The notes under the pieces are model-generated. The model did no database searches and had not been told where the DNA came from. It worked only from the letters and a program-made list of their open reading frames with translations. Shown one piece after another: positions 19,375-28,561 of a stretch of 64,000 nt of DNA. Origin of the DNA: Streptomyces sp. SM11 (GTDB lineage Bacteria; Actinomycetota; Actinomycetes; Streptomycetales; Streptomycetaceae); NCBI RefSeq assembly GCF_002910905.1, contig NZ_NEUE01000296.1:1-64000 (forward strand), written 5' to 3'. Position 1 is the stretch's first letter; each line of letters starts with the position of its first letter. Made by a program: the position numbers and the translations under genes.

Positions 19375-19936
19375 TACTGCCCCTTAGAGTCGTACACAGA
19401 GGGACACCATATCCAGCGCGCCGCCGCCGGACTCCGACGCGGTCGCGCGGGCGTGCGGCGCGGCGCGGACAGACCCGTGGAACTGCGGACAGAACACGGG
19501 CCCACGACATGGCTCAGGGCTCCGGACGGAACTGCGGATCGGGGCCCGGCGCCCTTCGGGCCGACCTGGGACCCGCTGGCTGCGGGTCGACCGAAAGCCG
19601 TTGTCTACTGAACGTCCGGGCCCCACCCGGGTCCCACCCTCCGACCGGCCGCAACCGTCCCTCGCCCCGAGGCGCGGGCGCTGAACCTGGCTGTCAGCGG
19701 TGGTGGGCCGGTGCGGCACACCACCTCATGACCCAGCGGCGTTCGACGACTGCGTGGAGGTTCAACCGGTCGGACGTCCTGTGGTGGGCCCGGCCGAACC
19801 TACCGGCCGGTGGGCGCGTTCTGTCAACAGCCGTGCGACCTGCGACTTCTTCCGAAATCGCCTGGTCAGTGCCGAAGGGCCGCAGGTCGCGGACCAGCCG
19901 TCGGGCCATCGATCGGCGGTACGGAATGTCCCGACG
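19375..19936. other. 562-base stretch without a recognisable gene
   Basis: Several open frames cross this stretch on both strands, but none has a convincing start, codon bias or family match. One minus-strand frame (about 19909-19694; MARRLVRDLRPFGTDQAISEEVAG) starts like a real alpha-helical protein and then loses composition. This could be the debris of a small gene. The promoter of ppm1 must lie in its left part. Confidence 0.5.
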
Positions 19937-21583
19937 TCACTCGTTCGGTCGCACATAGACAGTTCGTCCGAAGACCACGGTCCGCAGGCAGACGGGAAGG
20001 TCGGCCCCGGGCGTCAGATCCGGCAGGCCCGGCGTGCCGGACCGGGGATCGGTGGACCATCGGGCGACCCGGTCGTCGGGGGCCTGGACCAGGAGTTCGG
20101 CGGTGCGCCAGACGGCGTAGTCGGCCGGGGCGCCGGGCACCAGGAGGCCGGCGTCGTCGCGGCCGACGGCCCGCCAGCCGCCCCGGGTATGGGCGGCGAA
20201 CCCGGCGCGGACCGAGATGCGGTGCTCCGGGGTGCGATGGTGGGCGGCGGCCCGCACGGTGCCCCAGGGGTCGAGCGGGGTGACCGGACTGTCGGAGCCG
20301 AAGGCGAGGGGCACTCCGGCGCGCAGCAGCGCCGCGTACGGGTTGAGGCCGGTGGCCCGCTCCGCGCCGAGGCGCTCGGCGTACATCCCCTCCGACCCGC
20401 CCCAGGCGGCGTCGAAGGCGGGCTGGACGGATGCGGTCAGGCCCAGTTCGGCGAAGGCGGCGATGGTCTCGGGGGTGAGCAGCTCGGCGTGTTCGACGCG
20501 GTGGCGGGCGGCCCGGATCCGGCCGAGGCCGAGCGTCCCGGCGGCGGCCCTGATCCCGTCCACCACGGCGGTGACCGCGGCGTCGCCGATGGCGTGGAAA
20601 CCCGCCTGGAGGCCCGCCTCGGTGCAGGCGGTGACATGGGCGGCGATCCGGGCGGCGTCCAGGTGGGCGGTGCCGGTGTGCGGGGCGTCCGCGTACCCCT
20701 GGTGCAGGCAGGCGGTGTGCGAGCCGAGGGAACCGTCGACGAACAGGTCGCCCGCGGCGCCGATCGCGCCGAGTTCGCGGATGCGCCGGGCATCCTTCTC
20801 GTCCGCGATCTCCTCGGCCCAGAGACCGAGGACGCGCGGTCCCGGCCGCTCGGCAGCGAGGGCGAGGAGGCCGGTGAAGTCCTCCTCGTCGGAGATCTCG
20901 GGCCCGCCGCACTCGTGCACGCTGCCGATGCCGAGGGAGGCGGCGTGGTCGAGGGCGGCGCGCTGGGCGGCGGCCCGCTGGGCGGACGACAGCGCGCCGT
21001 GGGCGGCCGCCCGTACCGCGTGGTGGGCGTCGCCGGTCAGCGGCGCTTCGGGGTGGTATCCGGTCATCCCGGTGACGCCGGGGACGAGGTCCAGCAGGGC
21101 CGTCGTGACGACCGCGGAGTGCACGTCGATCCGCGGCAGGTACAGAGCCCGGCCGCCGGCCGCCTCGTCGAGCTCGGCGCGCGAGGGGTGGCGCCGCTCG
21201 GGCCAGCGGGCGGTGTCCCAGCCGTGCCCGAGCAGAACGTCCCCGGCGGCCCGGCCGTGTCCGAACGCACGGACGAGACCGAGGGCCTCGGCCAGGGTGC
21301 GGGCGCCGGAGAGGTCGAGCCCCGTCAGAGCCAGGCCGGTGGCGGTGGTGTGCACATGGGCGTCGGTGAACGCCGGGGTGACCAGGGCGCCTTCGAGGTC
21401 GACCACCTCGTCCACGCCGCTCGCGAAGGCGTCGGCTGCCCCCTCGGACCCCACCCAGGCGACATGCCCGCGTTCGACGACCATCGCGGTGGCGAACGGG
21501 TCGGCGGGGCTGTGGACGTCGCCGCCGCGCAACAGCACGGTGCGGTGTTCGGGGGCGCTCTGGGGGGCGGTGCTCTGGCTCAT
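19937..21583 (-). CDS. Amidohydrolase family protein (YtcJ/exoenzyme-regulatory AepA-like)
   Basis: This 548-residue metal-dependent hydrolase has the composite beta-sandwich plus TIM-barrel layout of the YtcJ group. The metal site begins with FTDAHVHTT near residue 75. Other marks are FHAIGDAAV, HRVEHAELL and FGSDSPVTPLDPWGTV. The substrate is unknown; family members hydrolyse N-acyl or urea-type bonds. ATG 21583 is preferred to an upstream in-frame start because the protein then begins MSQSTAPQSAPEHRTVLLRGG, right before the first sandwich strand. It follows an Lrp/AsnC regulator 82 bases upstream on the same strand. Confidence 0.82.
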   Translation of the reverse strand: MSQSTAPQSAPEHRTVLLRGGDVHSPADPFATAMVVERGHVAWVGSEGAADAFASGVDEVVDLEGALVTPAFTDAHVHTTATGLALTGLDLSGARTLAEALGLVRAFGHGRAAGDVLLGHGWDTARWPERRHPSRAELDEAAGGRALYLPRIDVHSAVVTTALLDLVPGVTGMTGYHPEAPLTGDAHHAVRAAAHGALSSAQRAAAQRAALDHAASLGIGSVHECGGPEISDEEDFTGLLALAAERPGPRVLGLWAEEIADEKDARRIRELGAIGAAGDLFVDGSLGSHTACLHQGYADAPHTGTAHLDAARIAAHVTACTEAGLQAGFHAIGDAAVTAVVDGIRAAAGTLGLGRIRAARHRVEHAELLTPETIAAFAELGLTASVQPAFDAAWGGSEGMYAERLGAERATGLNPYAALLRAGVPLAFGSDSPVTPLDPWGTVRAAAHHRTPEHRISVRAGFAAHTRGGWRAVGRDDAGLLVPGAPADYAVWRTAELLVQAPDDRVARWSTDPRSGTPGLPDLTPGADLPVCLRTVVFGRTVYVRPNE

Positions 21584-21665
21584 GGGACCAGTCTCGCGCC
21601 TGCCAGCCACCGCCCGGCCCCCGGCCCCCTTCCGGAGCGGGCCGGACATCCCCCGGGCCCACCGC

Positions 21666-22106
21666 TCAGATACGCGGGGGCCGGGCCTCGTACGGAGTGG
21701 ACAGGACGACGGTGGTCCGGGTGGACACGCCGGCGAGGGTACGGATCCGGGTGAGCAGGTGTTCCAGCTCCAGCGGGGTCGCCACACGCACCTTGAGGAT
21801 GTAGTTCTCGTCCCCGGCGACGCTGTGACAGGCCTCCAGTTCGGGTACCCCGGCGAGCCGTTCGGCGATGTCGTCGGGTGCGCTCGGATCGAACGGCTTC
21901 ACCGAGATGAACGCGGTGAGGGGCAGCCCGACGGCCTCGGGGTCGACGACCGCGGTATAGCCGCGGACCACCCCGCGCTGCTCCAGTCGGCGGACGCGCT
22001 GATGAACCGCCGAGGTGGACAGGCCCGTGGCCTTGCCCAGGTCGGTGTAGCTCATCCGCCCGTCCTTGACGAGCAACTCAACAATCTGACGGTCCAGCTC
22101 CTCCAT
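21666..22106 (-). CDS. Lrp/AsnC-family transcriptional regulator
   Basis: This 146-residue regulator has an N-terminal helix-turn-helix (LDRQIVELLVKDGRMSYTDLGKATGLSTSAVHQRVRRLEQRGVV). A C-terminal RAM ligand-sensing domain follows (AFISVKPFDPSAPDDIAERLAGVPEL, then CHSVAGDENYILKVRV). The family responds to amino acids and often regulates neighbouring genes. It lies upstream of the amidohydrolase gene and divergent from a small zinc-ribbon protein gene, so either or both may be targets. Confidence 0.92.
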   Translation of the reverse strand: MEELDRQIVELLVKDGRMSYTDLGKATGLSTSAVHQRVRRLEQRGVVRGYTAVVDPEAVGLPLTAFISVKPFDPSAPDDIAERLAGVPELEACHSVAGDENYILKVRVATPLELEHLLTRIRTLAGVSTRTTVVLSTPYEARPPRI

Positions 22107-22307
22107 GCGGATCAACCTATGGCCCAGGGCGTCCCCCGGCACAGTCGCGCGGGTCACAGAACGGCACCTGCGGGTGGCATGTGACGAACACCACAGGCCC
22201 ACGGGTCGGTAGCGGGCCGCCTCACGGTTATCGGCCATGCGCGACGGGAAGTGCTTGCTGTGGTCGAGGCCGTGACGCCTTGTCGGCCCACCCGAGGGGG
22301 AACTTCC

Positions 22308-22706
22308 ATGCAGAGCCTGAAGCTCACCGGACGTACCGAACCGGAGCCTGTCGATCCGGACGACGACGGTACCGCCGACGCGTACGACATGTTCGAGATG
22401 GTCCGGGTGACCTGCCCGGACTGCGCCCAGCCCATCGCACTGCTGGCCGACGAGGACGTCCTGCCGGAGCACGCCCGGTGCCCCACGCCGTGGAACCCCT
22501 TCGTCCTCACCGTCTGCGCCGGGACCGGCCGCGGCGTGAGCGACGCCCGGCCCGCGGACGAGACGCTGGAGCTCCAGGAGCAGGAGGCCGGGCTACTGCT
22601 GACGCTCCCCCAGGGCCTCGACTGGCGGATGCAGCCCTTCTCGCACGCCGGAGGACCCGGCTCCCGTCCGGTGCGCGTGCCGCGGATACGGCCCGAGGCC
22701 GCCTGA
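22308..22706 (+). CDS. Small hypothetical protein with a putative zinc ribbon
   Basis: This 132-residue acidic protein has VTCPDCAQPIALLADEDVLPEHARCP, which supplies three spaced cysteines and could form a degenerate zinc ribbon. The rest has no recognised domain. The ATG has a GAGGGGG ribosome site 7 bases upstream, which decides the start against the longer open frame. It is divergent from the Lrp regulator and is closed by a strong hairpin. Confidence 0.65.
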   Translation: MQSLKLTGRTEPEPVDPDDDGTADAYDMFEMVRVTCPDCAQPIALLADEDVLPEHARCPTPWNPFVLTVCAGTGRGVSDARPADETLELQEQEAGLLLTLPQGLDWRMQPFSHAGGPGSRPVRVPRIRPEAA

Positions 22707-22729
22707 CCCCGTACGCCGTACGCCCACCC

Positions 22730-22761
22730 GGCACCACGGCGGGCCCGGCCGCCGTGGTGCC
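22730..22761 (+). terminator. Terminator hairpin after the zinc-ribbon protein gene
   Basis: GGCACCACGGC (22730-22740) pairs with GCCGTGGTGCC (22751-22761). The inner GG/CC pairs extend the stem. It begins 24 bases after the stop codon. Confidence 0.65.
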
Positions 22762-22865
22762 CGTGGTTCCGCTGCCCCGGCGCCGGCGCAGGGCGTGGCC
22801 TCTGCGAACGGGCGCTCGATTCGGCGTACCAGTGACCCCGGCCCGTCCTGCCGCGTTGGCCCGGT

Positions 22866-23171
22866 ATGACCACGCTGCATTCACCAGTGGGTTCGGGTCG
22901 TCGCCGGCTCGCCGCACCCGCCCCCGAAGAATCGGTTCCGCAGCCGGGTGCGCCCGCCCAGCCGCTGCCCCGCTCCACCGGGGCCTCGCCCATGGGCGCC
23001 CCCGTGGGCCCGCCGATCTACAGCGCGTTGCTCAGTCAGTGGGAGAGCGCCGGCCGCACGCTGCCGGGCCCCCGCGACCCGGAGTGGAACCAGGCCGCGG
23101 CACTGCCCTCCTGGTCCGAGGCGCCGCTGCGGTTCAGCGCGTCTCGGGACCCGCGAGGTGGCGCGCGATGA
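22866..23171 (+). CDS. Small Pro-rich hypothetical protein
   Basis: This 101-residue protein has a Pro/Ala-rich N-terminal half followed by IYSALLSQWESAGRTLPGPRDPEWNQAAALPSW, which looks like a folded segment of a Streptomyces-specific small protein. It has no clear ribosome site. Its last 38 bases overlap the 3' end of the convergent acyl-CoA dehydrogenase gene. The call rests on composition and the compact ordered segment. Confidence 0.5.
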   Translation: MTTLHSPVGSGRRRLAAPAPEESVPQPGAPAQPLPRSTGASPMGAPVGPPIYSALLSQWESAGRTLPGPRDPEWNQAAALPSWSEAPLRFSASRDPRGGAR

Positions 23172-24306
23172 CCATGCGCTGGATCTGATTGGTGCCCTCC
23201 ACGATCTGGAGCACCTTCGCCTCGCGCATCAGCCGTTCGACCGGGAAGTCGAGCGTGTAGCCGTAGCCGCCGAGCACCTGGACGGCGTCGGTGGTCACCC
23301 GCATGGCCGCGTCCGTGCAGAACAGCTTCGCCATGGCGGCCTGCCGGGAGAAGGACTCCCCCGCGTCGCGCAGCCGGGCCGCCTCCAGATACAGCGCCCG
23401 GCCGGCCTCGATATGGGTGGCCATGTCGGCGAGCATGAACCGCAGCCCCTGGAAGTCCGCGATGGGGCGGCCGAACTGGCGCCGGTCGGTGGCGTACCTT
23501 ACGGCCTCGTCCAGCGCCGCCTGGGCGACCCCGACCGCACAGGCGGCGATGCCGAGGCGCCCGGAGTCGAGTGCGGACAGGGCGATGGCGAAGCCCTGGC
23601 CCTCCTCGCCGATGCGCCGGTCGTCGCCGACCCGTACGCCGTCGAAGTGGAGCTGGGCCGTGGGCGAGCCCTTCATCCCCATCTTCTTCTCGGGGAGAGC
23701 CGCGTTCAGCCCCTCGGCGTCGCCGGGGACGAGGAAGGCCGTGATGCCGCGGGGACCCTCGACGCCGGTACGGGCGAGCACGGTGCAGAAGTCGGCGACG
23801 CCGCCGTGGGTGATCCACGCCTTGGTCCCGGTGATGACCCACCCGTCCCCGTCCCGTACGGCCTTGGTGCGCAGCGAGGCGGCATCGGAGCCGGAGGCGG
23901 GTTCGGAGAGGCAGTAGGAGCCCAGCAGGCCGCCGGTGAGCATGGCCGGGAGGTGCGCGGCGCGCTGTTCGTCGGTGCCGTATCCGGCGAGGGCGTGGCA
24001 GGCGAGGGAGTGGACACTGACGCCGAGTCCGACGGTGAGCCGGGCGGCGGCCAGTTCTTCCAGGACCTGGAGGTAGACCTCGTAGGGCTGGTCACCGCCT
24101 CCGTGGGCGGAGTCGTACGGGAGTCCCAGGAGTCCGGCCTCGGACAGGAGGGTGAAGACCTCGCGCGGGAAGACGCCCGCATCCTCCTCCTCGGCCGCCC
24201 GGGGAGCGATCTCCTTCGACACGATGTCGCGGACGAGCGCGACGAGCTGCCGGGACTCCTCGGTGGGCAGACGGCGTTCCACCGGCTGCGGGGCACGGTC
24301 GGACAT
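23134..24306 (-). CDS. Acyl-CoA dehydrogenase
   Basis: This 390-residue flavoenzyme of the medium/short-chain acyl-CoA dehydrogenase family introduces a C2-C3 double bond in acyl-CoAs. Hallmarks are YCLSEPASGSDAASLRTKA (FAD contact), WITHGGVAD, and the C-terminal region DAVQVLGGYGYTLDFPVERLMREAKVLQIVEGTNQIQRM. The catalytic Glu is in the IVEGTNQIQR segment. The chain-length preference cannot be read from sequence. It is probably monocistronic. Confidence 0.92.
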   Translation of the reverse strand: MSDRAPQPVERRLPTEESRQLVALVRDIVSKEIAPRAAEEEDAGVFPREVFTLLSEAGLLGLPYDSAHGGGDQPYEVYLQVLEELAAARLTVGLGVSVHSLACHALAGYGTDEQRAAHLPAMLTGGLLGSYCLSEPASGSDAASLRTKAVRDGDGWVITGTKAWITHGGVADFCTVLARTGVEGPRGITAFLVPGDAEGLNAALPEKKMGMKGSPTAQLHFDGVRVGDDRRIGEEGQGFAIALSALDSGRLGIAACAVGVAQAALDEAVRYATDRRQFGRPIADFQGLRFMLADMATHIEAGRALYLEAARLRDAGESFSRQAAMAKLFCTDAAMRVTTDAVQVLGGYGYTLDFPVERLMREAKVLQIVEGTNQIQRMVIARHLAGPETR

Positions 24307-24889
24307 GACGGCGCTCTCCTCCCTGTCGGGCGTTGCGGCGGTCGCGCGCTCGGGGTGGGAGAGGCGCCGCCGGGTGATCTCCCGGAACGACCCGGGAAAA
24401 ACAGACTGCCCCGCCGATCCTGCCCTCCCGGGTCACGGGTGGCGCGGTCATCGGCCGTGGCGGGTTGAGTATGCCCGATCGAATGCCTCCCGTCACGGGG
24501 CGATGGGCAGGCCGGACGGCCCGGAGGGGCCGCGGGCGATCGGCGGACCGGCCCGAAACCATTGACCTGACTGGTCTGGTCCCCCTGCGGCTCCTCCGAA
24601 CGCCTTGCGGTGTCCATGCCAGATCGGCGCGGTTGCCCGGCGTTCGGCCCGTGCTCCCCACACATCAGCCCTCCGCTCACGAGGAGCCACGATGCTCAAG
24701 CCGCACCGCCCCCGCGCCCGGCTGCGGGAGCTCGCCGCGGCCGCCCCCACGACGGCGGGCGGCAAGGTGATCGGATACTTCACCTGGCTCTCACGGCGCG
24801 GACGGAACGGGCGGGGGCCGGGCGGGTGCCCCGTCCGTTCGCGCGCCCTGCCCCGCCGTGTGCCGCACGGCCACGGAGGCGTCGGGACG
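24307..24889. other. Intergenic stretch of 583 bases with no supported gene
   Basis: The left part holds the acyl-CoA dehydrogenase promoter region. A plus-strand ATG at 24692 has a good GAGGAG site and begins MLKPHRPRARLRELAAAAP, but the frame loses protein-like composition and overlaps the next gene in antisense. It is not called here. Confidence 0.45.
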
Positions 24890-25042
24890 TCACAGCAGGC
24901 CGAGCCGGGTGACGAGCATCGCGAACACGACCACGAACGCCCAGCCCGCGATGTGCTCTATCAGCTTCGAGCCGTCCTCGGGTCCGCCGGTGCGCGCACG
25001 GCGGGCGTGGTGGGCGTTTCCTGCTGCGGTGGTCGCGGTCAT
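24890..25042 (-). CDS. Small single-pass membrane protein
   Basis: This 50-residue protein has a charged, polar N-terminus (HARRARTGGPEDGSKLIEH) and one C-terminal membrane helix (IAGWAFVVVFAMLVTRLGLL) ending at the stop, as in tail-anchored proteins. GAGCGAGA lies 5-12 bases before the ATG. The function is unknown. Its size and clean architecture argue that it is real despite its length. Confidence 0.6.
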   Translation of the reverse strand: MTATTAAGNAHHARRARTGGPEDGSKLIEHIAGWAFVVVFAMLVTRLGLL

Positions 25043-25278
25043 GGCGTCTCGCTCTTCGTACGGCTGCGGCTGGGCCCCCAGGGACCCGACCAGAGTGCCA
25101 GGATCCCGGGCCGCGGAGAACCAGATCCCGGTCACGGCCGGACGCGGCCCGAGTGTCCGGGGCGTCCCGCTCCCCCGGTACGGCACGGATATCGGGTCGG
25201 GCCGGGGCGCCGACCAGGGCGCGCGTTGTCCCCGGGCGCGGCTCGGCGACGGTTGGTCCCGTTCACGCGGCCGCCCGG

Positions 25279-28200
25279 TCAGGCGTGCATCGCCGCGTAC
25301 TCGCCGAGCCACCCTGCCGCCAGCCGGTCACCGCGGGTGAAGACGGCCGCGCCCCGGCACCCGGCCGACGCGTCGGCCGGGTCGGCGGGCGGCAGGAGCA
25401 GGGTGGTCTCCTCGCCATCGCCGATGTGCAGAGTGGTGCTCGCGCCGTTCCACAGGCGGATCACCGCTCCGGGCGGGGCCCATACCCTGGCCTCTCCGTC
25501 CTGGAGCGCCATGCGTGTGCCGGTGGCGCGCTCCGCGAGAAGGGCGCGGTAGTGGTCCTGGGAGATCACACAGTCGCTCGGCCGCGTCGTGCCGTTCCAG
25601 TCCGGTGCGTCGATACCGCGGGCCCGGGCCGCGTTCCACATACGGGGGACGAGGCCGGGCGCGAGCGGGGCCGTGGCCATGCGCTCGCACATCCAGAGCA
25701 GTCGCCCGGCCCCTCGCGGGGCCCCCAGGGTGCGCCAGCGGATGCGCAGCGAGAGGTCACCGGCCACGACGGCCACCCAAGGATGGACGGTGCCGAGAGA
25801 TCCCTGTGCACCGAGCCAGGCCAGGTAGCGCTGGGCCTCCTCCAGGATTCCGGTCATGGAGTCCACGGGGATACCGAGGACGTAGGCGGGGCGGCCCCGG
25901 AAGAGACCCGGTCGGGTCGCCGCCAGCAGCAGCACCGCGCGGGCCAGGTCTCCGGCCTGTGGCCGCCGCGTGTCGTCGCCCGGCGTCGGATCGTCCGACG
26001 GGGCCGGCCCCCGGGCGTCGTCCGGCTCGTCGTCCGCGTGCCCGGTTTCACGCAGAACCCGGCGCAGGGCCGTCTTCGCCCGCTCGGTGAACGGCGCTTG
26101 TTCGAGTACGGGCAGCCGGGTGCTGAGCAGGGCTGCGAGCAACTGCTCGGCGGTGAGAGGGTCTTCGGGTACCGGTACCTGACGCGACGCCGTCGCGAGG
26201 TCGGCTGCGAGCGTGGCGTCGACCATGAAGCGACTGGTCAGTCTGCCCAGCGCGCTGGGCTCCAAACGGTCCCCGTCGGCAGCGGGCCGCAGGCAGCCCG
26301 TCGCGGCGAGGAACTGTGCCGCCTCATGGAGCGGTTCGACGCCGTCGTGGCCCTGGTGCGCGGCGAACGTCCCGGCCCACCAGCGCTCCGCCTCCTCGAT
26401 GTTCGCCAGCCGTTCCTGCACGGCCTCGGCGAGAAGATGGTCGGCCAGGTGCTCGTCGAGCCGCGATCGCACGGTGTATCCGGCGGCCAGCCGCGCCTGC
26501 CAGTGTGCGCGTTCAGCCGGGTCGGTCAGCAGGAACGCCCAGCCCTCGCGCTCCCCGGCGCCGATGCGGCCGGCACGTCCGAACATCTGCTGGACCATGG
26601 ACACCTCGATGCGGTCCAGACCGATGGTGGTGTCGCTGACGATCACCGCGCGGGCGGGAAGGTTGACGCCGGCCGCAACCGTGGAGGTGGCGACCAGGAC
26701 GTCCGCCTCGCGGGCGCGGAACGCCTGCTCGGCCTCCCGCTTGTACGGCCAGTCCCGGTAGTGCAGCCGTACCCCGGCCTTGGTGCACAGCCGCTCCACG
26801 GCTTCGGCGTCGTCGGCGTCCACTTCGGCGGTGGGCACGCCCCGGTCCGCGGCCAGGGCGAGCGCCGTGGACCGCACCCGGCGCTTGCTGCCGCAGAAGA
26901 CGAGGACGCTGCCGCCGTCCGCGGTGGTCCGCCGGGCGATGCGCACGGTGGCCCCGGTACGGACGGCGGCCCGCGCCGCCCAGTCCGTCTCGTCGACCGG
27001 GGGCAGGATCGGCAGTTGCCAGGTGAGCCGGGTGGGCCGCCAAGTGGTACGGACCAGGCGGGCGCCCAGCCAGTCCGCGACCTCGTCCGCGTTGGCGACC
27101 GTCGCGGACAGACCGACGATCCGGGTGGCCACACTGTCCTCCCGCACGCGGGCGAGCAGCGCCTCCAGTACGGCTCCGCGTGTCGGGTCGCCGAGCAGAT
27201 GGATCTCGTCGACCACCAGGCAGCCGACCTCGGCGAGCGCGTCCCGCAGCGAGCCCGCACGGCAGATCGCCTCGAACTTCTCGGTGGTGGCCACCCATAC
27301 GTCGGCCGACCGGATCAGCTTCGTGTCCACCGCGGCCTCACCGGTCAGTCTGACCACCCTCAGTCCATGGTCGCGCCACAGCTGGAGCTCCCGGTCCAGT
27401 TCGTCGGTGAGTGAGCGCTGCGGCACCAGCCAGGCCGCCTTGCGTCCGCGGGCGTACGCCTCCAACGCCGCGACCATCCCGATCGGGGTCTTTCCCGCAC
27501 CCGTCGGCGCCACCACGACCAGATGCCCCGTGTCCTTGAGCACCGCCGGAACGGCGGCGGCCTGCACAGGGTTGAACGAGGGGTGAGGCAGCAGCCCGGC
27601 CCATTCGGCCGGTACCAGTTCACCGACGGGCACGTAGTTGTCCCCGTCGCCGTCCGGCAGCTCCTCCAACGCGTCCCACTGGGCGGCGAAGGCATCCCGA
27701 CCCGCCGCCGCCCAGGGCCCTGCGGCGGGGGCCGCACCGTGCGGACCGACCGCGACCAGCTCCGTACGCCCGCCGGTGTCGTCGACCGTGCCGACCTGAC
27801 CGGCCTCCTCCCAGTAGCGGCCGACGCGGTACGGTACGTCCCGCTCCGTGAGCCACGCCCGCAGCGTCCGGTACTCCGGCCCTTCGGGGAGGATCACCCG
27901 CATGTCCTCCGCCGTCGTGAGCTCGGCGTCGGCCGGGCGCCACGCGGGATCGGTGACCATCCACCACGACAGGGCGCGCTGCTCGGTCCCGTCGGGCACG
28001 ACCAGGTCCTGCGGCCACGCCGGGCCACGCCCCGCGCGCACCCCCGGACGCGGCTGCGCCGAAACCCCGACGGCCGCGGTCACGTTGCCCCCCGGCCCGT
28101 CCGGGCAGGCCCCGCGCCGCACGGGCACCGGGCGGGGCCGGGTCGCCTGTCCGGCCTGGCGGGGCACGGCGTCGGTCAGCTGGTCGTACCGCTTCGCCCC

Positions 28201-28461
28201 GAGATCCGCGAGAGTGAAGGCGGTGGGACAGCCGGGGCAGACGAGTGCCGTGTACTGGTAGGTGCGCCCCTGGGACTCGTACGGTTTGCGCAGGGCGTGC
28301 AGTTCGCCGCCGCATTCGGGGCAGCGGCGGTCGACGGTCGCCTCGTAGCTCCACCCCGGCTCCGCGAACCGTGCGGGGAACTCTCCGGCCGGCGTGACTC
28401 CCCACCGCTCCTGTGCCAGGCCGGTGACGGATTCGTGCACGTCTGCTTCGTCACTGCGCAT
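25279..28461 (-). CDS. Ski2/Hel308-like DEAH helicase with an N-terminal zinc ribbon
   Basis: This protein of about 1060 residues is a superfamily 2 helicase. A zinc ribbon at about residues 44-80 has CPEC and CPGC pairs. The helicase core begins near residue 315: motif I APTGAGKTPIG, motif II DEIH near 418, motif III LSAT, motif V TSTVAAGVNLPARAVI and motif VI QMFGRAGR near 625. The VNLPAR and QMxGRAGR pattern is characteristic of the Ski2/Hel308 group. A long C-terminal region (about 700-1060) has no recognised domain. Possible roles are DNA repair, RNA processing or phage defence; nothing beside it settles this. The start is uncertain: ATG 28461 has no good ribosome site, and in-frame ATGs lie 21 and 45 bases upstream. 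Confidence 0.8.
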   Translation of the reverse strand: MRSDEADVHESVTGLAQERWGVTPAGEFPARFAEPGWSYEATVDRRCPECGGELHALRKPYESQGRTYQYTALVCPGCPTAFTLADLGAKRYDQLTDAVPRQAGQATRPRPVPVRRGACPDGPGGNVTAAVGVSAQPRPGVRAGRGPAWPQDLVVPDGTEQRALSWWMVTDPAWRPADAELTTAEDMRVILPEGPEYRTLRAWLTERDVPYRVGRYWEEAGQVGTVDDTGGRTELVAVGPHGAAPAAGPWAAAGRDAFAAQWDALEELPDGDGDNYVPVGELVPAEWAGLLPHPSFNPVQAAAVPAVLKDTGHLVVVAPTGAGKTPIGMVAALEAYARGRKAAWLVPQRSLTDELDRELQLWRDHGLRVVRLTGEAAVDTKLIRSADVWVATTEKFEAICRAGSLRDALAEVGCLVVDEIHLLGDPTRGAVLEALLARVREDSVATRIVGLSATVANADEVADWLGARLVRTTWRPTRLTWQLPILPPVDETDWAARAAVRTGATVRIARRTTADGGSVLVFCGSKRRVRSTALALAADRGVPTAEVDADDAEAVERLCTKAGVRLHYRDWPYKREAEQAFRAREADVLVATSTVAAGVNLPARAVIVSDTTIGLDRIEVSMVQQMFGRAGRIGAGEREGWAFLLTDPAERAHWQARLAAGYTVRSRLDEHLADHLLAEAVQERLANIEEAERWWAGTFAAHQGHDGVEPLHEAAQFLAATGCLRPAADGDRLEPSALGRLTSRFMVDATLAADLATASRQVPVPEDPLTAEQLLAALLSTRLPVLEQAPFTERAKTALRRVLRETGHADDEPDDARGPAPSDDPTPGDDTRRPQAGDLARAVLLLAATRPGLFRGRPAYVLGIPVDSMTGILEEAQRYLAWLGAQGSLGTVHPWVAVVAGDLSLRIRWRTLGAPRGAGRLLWMCERMATAPLAPGLVPRMWNAARARGIDAPDWNGTTRPSDCVISQDHYRALLAERATGTRMALQDGEARVWAPPGAVIRLWNGASTTLHIGDGEETTLLLPPADPADASAGCRGAAVFTRGDRLAAGWLGEYAAMHA

Positions 28462-28561
28462 GCCCCGACTGTGGCATCCCATGATCACCGCGTGCAGGCC
28501 GATCACACGGTTTCCCCCGATCAGGCGGCGTCGTCGGGGACGGTTGTGGGGCCGAACCTGC

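Noticed and set aside
24692-25552. Plus-strand frame with a good GAGGAG site starting MLKPHRPRARLRELAAAAP
   Set aside because: Only the first 40 or so residues look protein-like. The rest is antisense to the small membrane protein and the helicase. It may be the stub of a lost small gene but cannot be supported.
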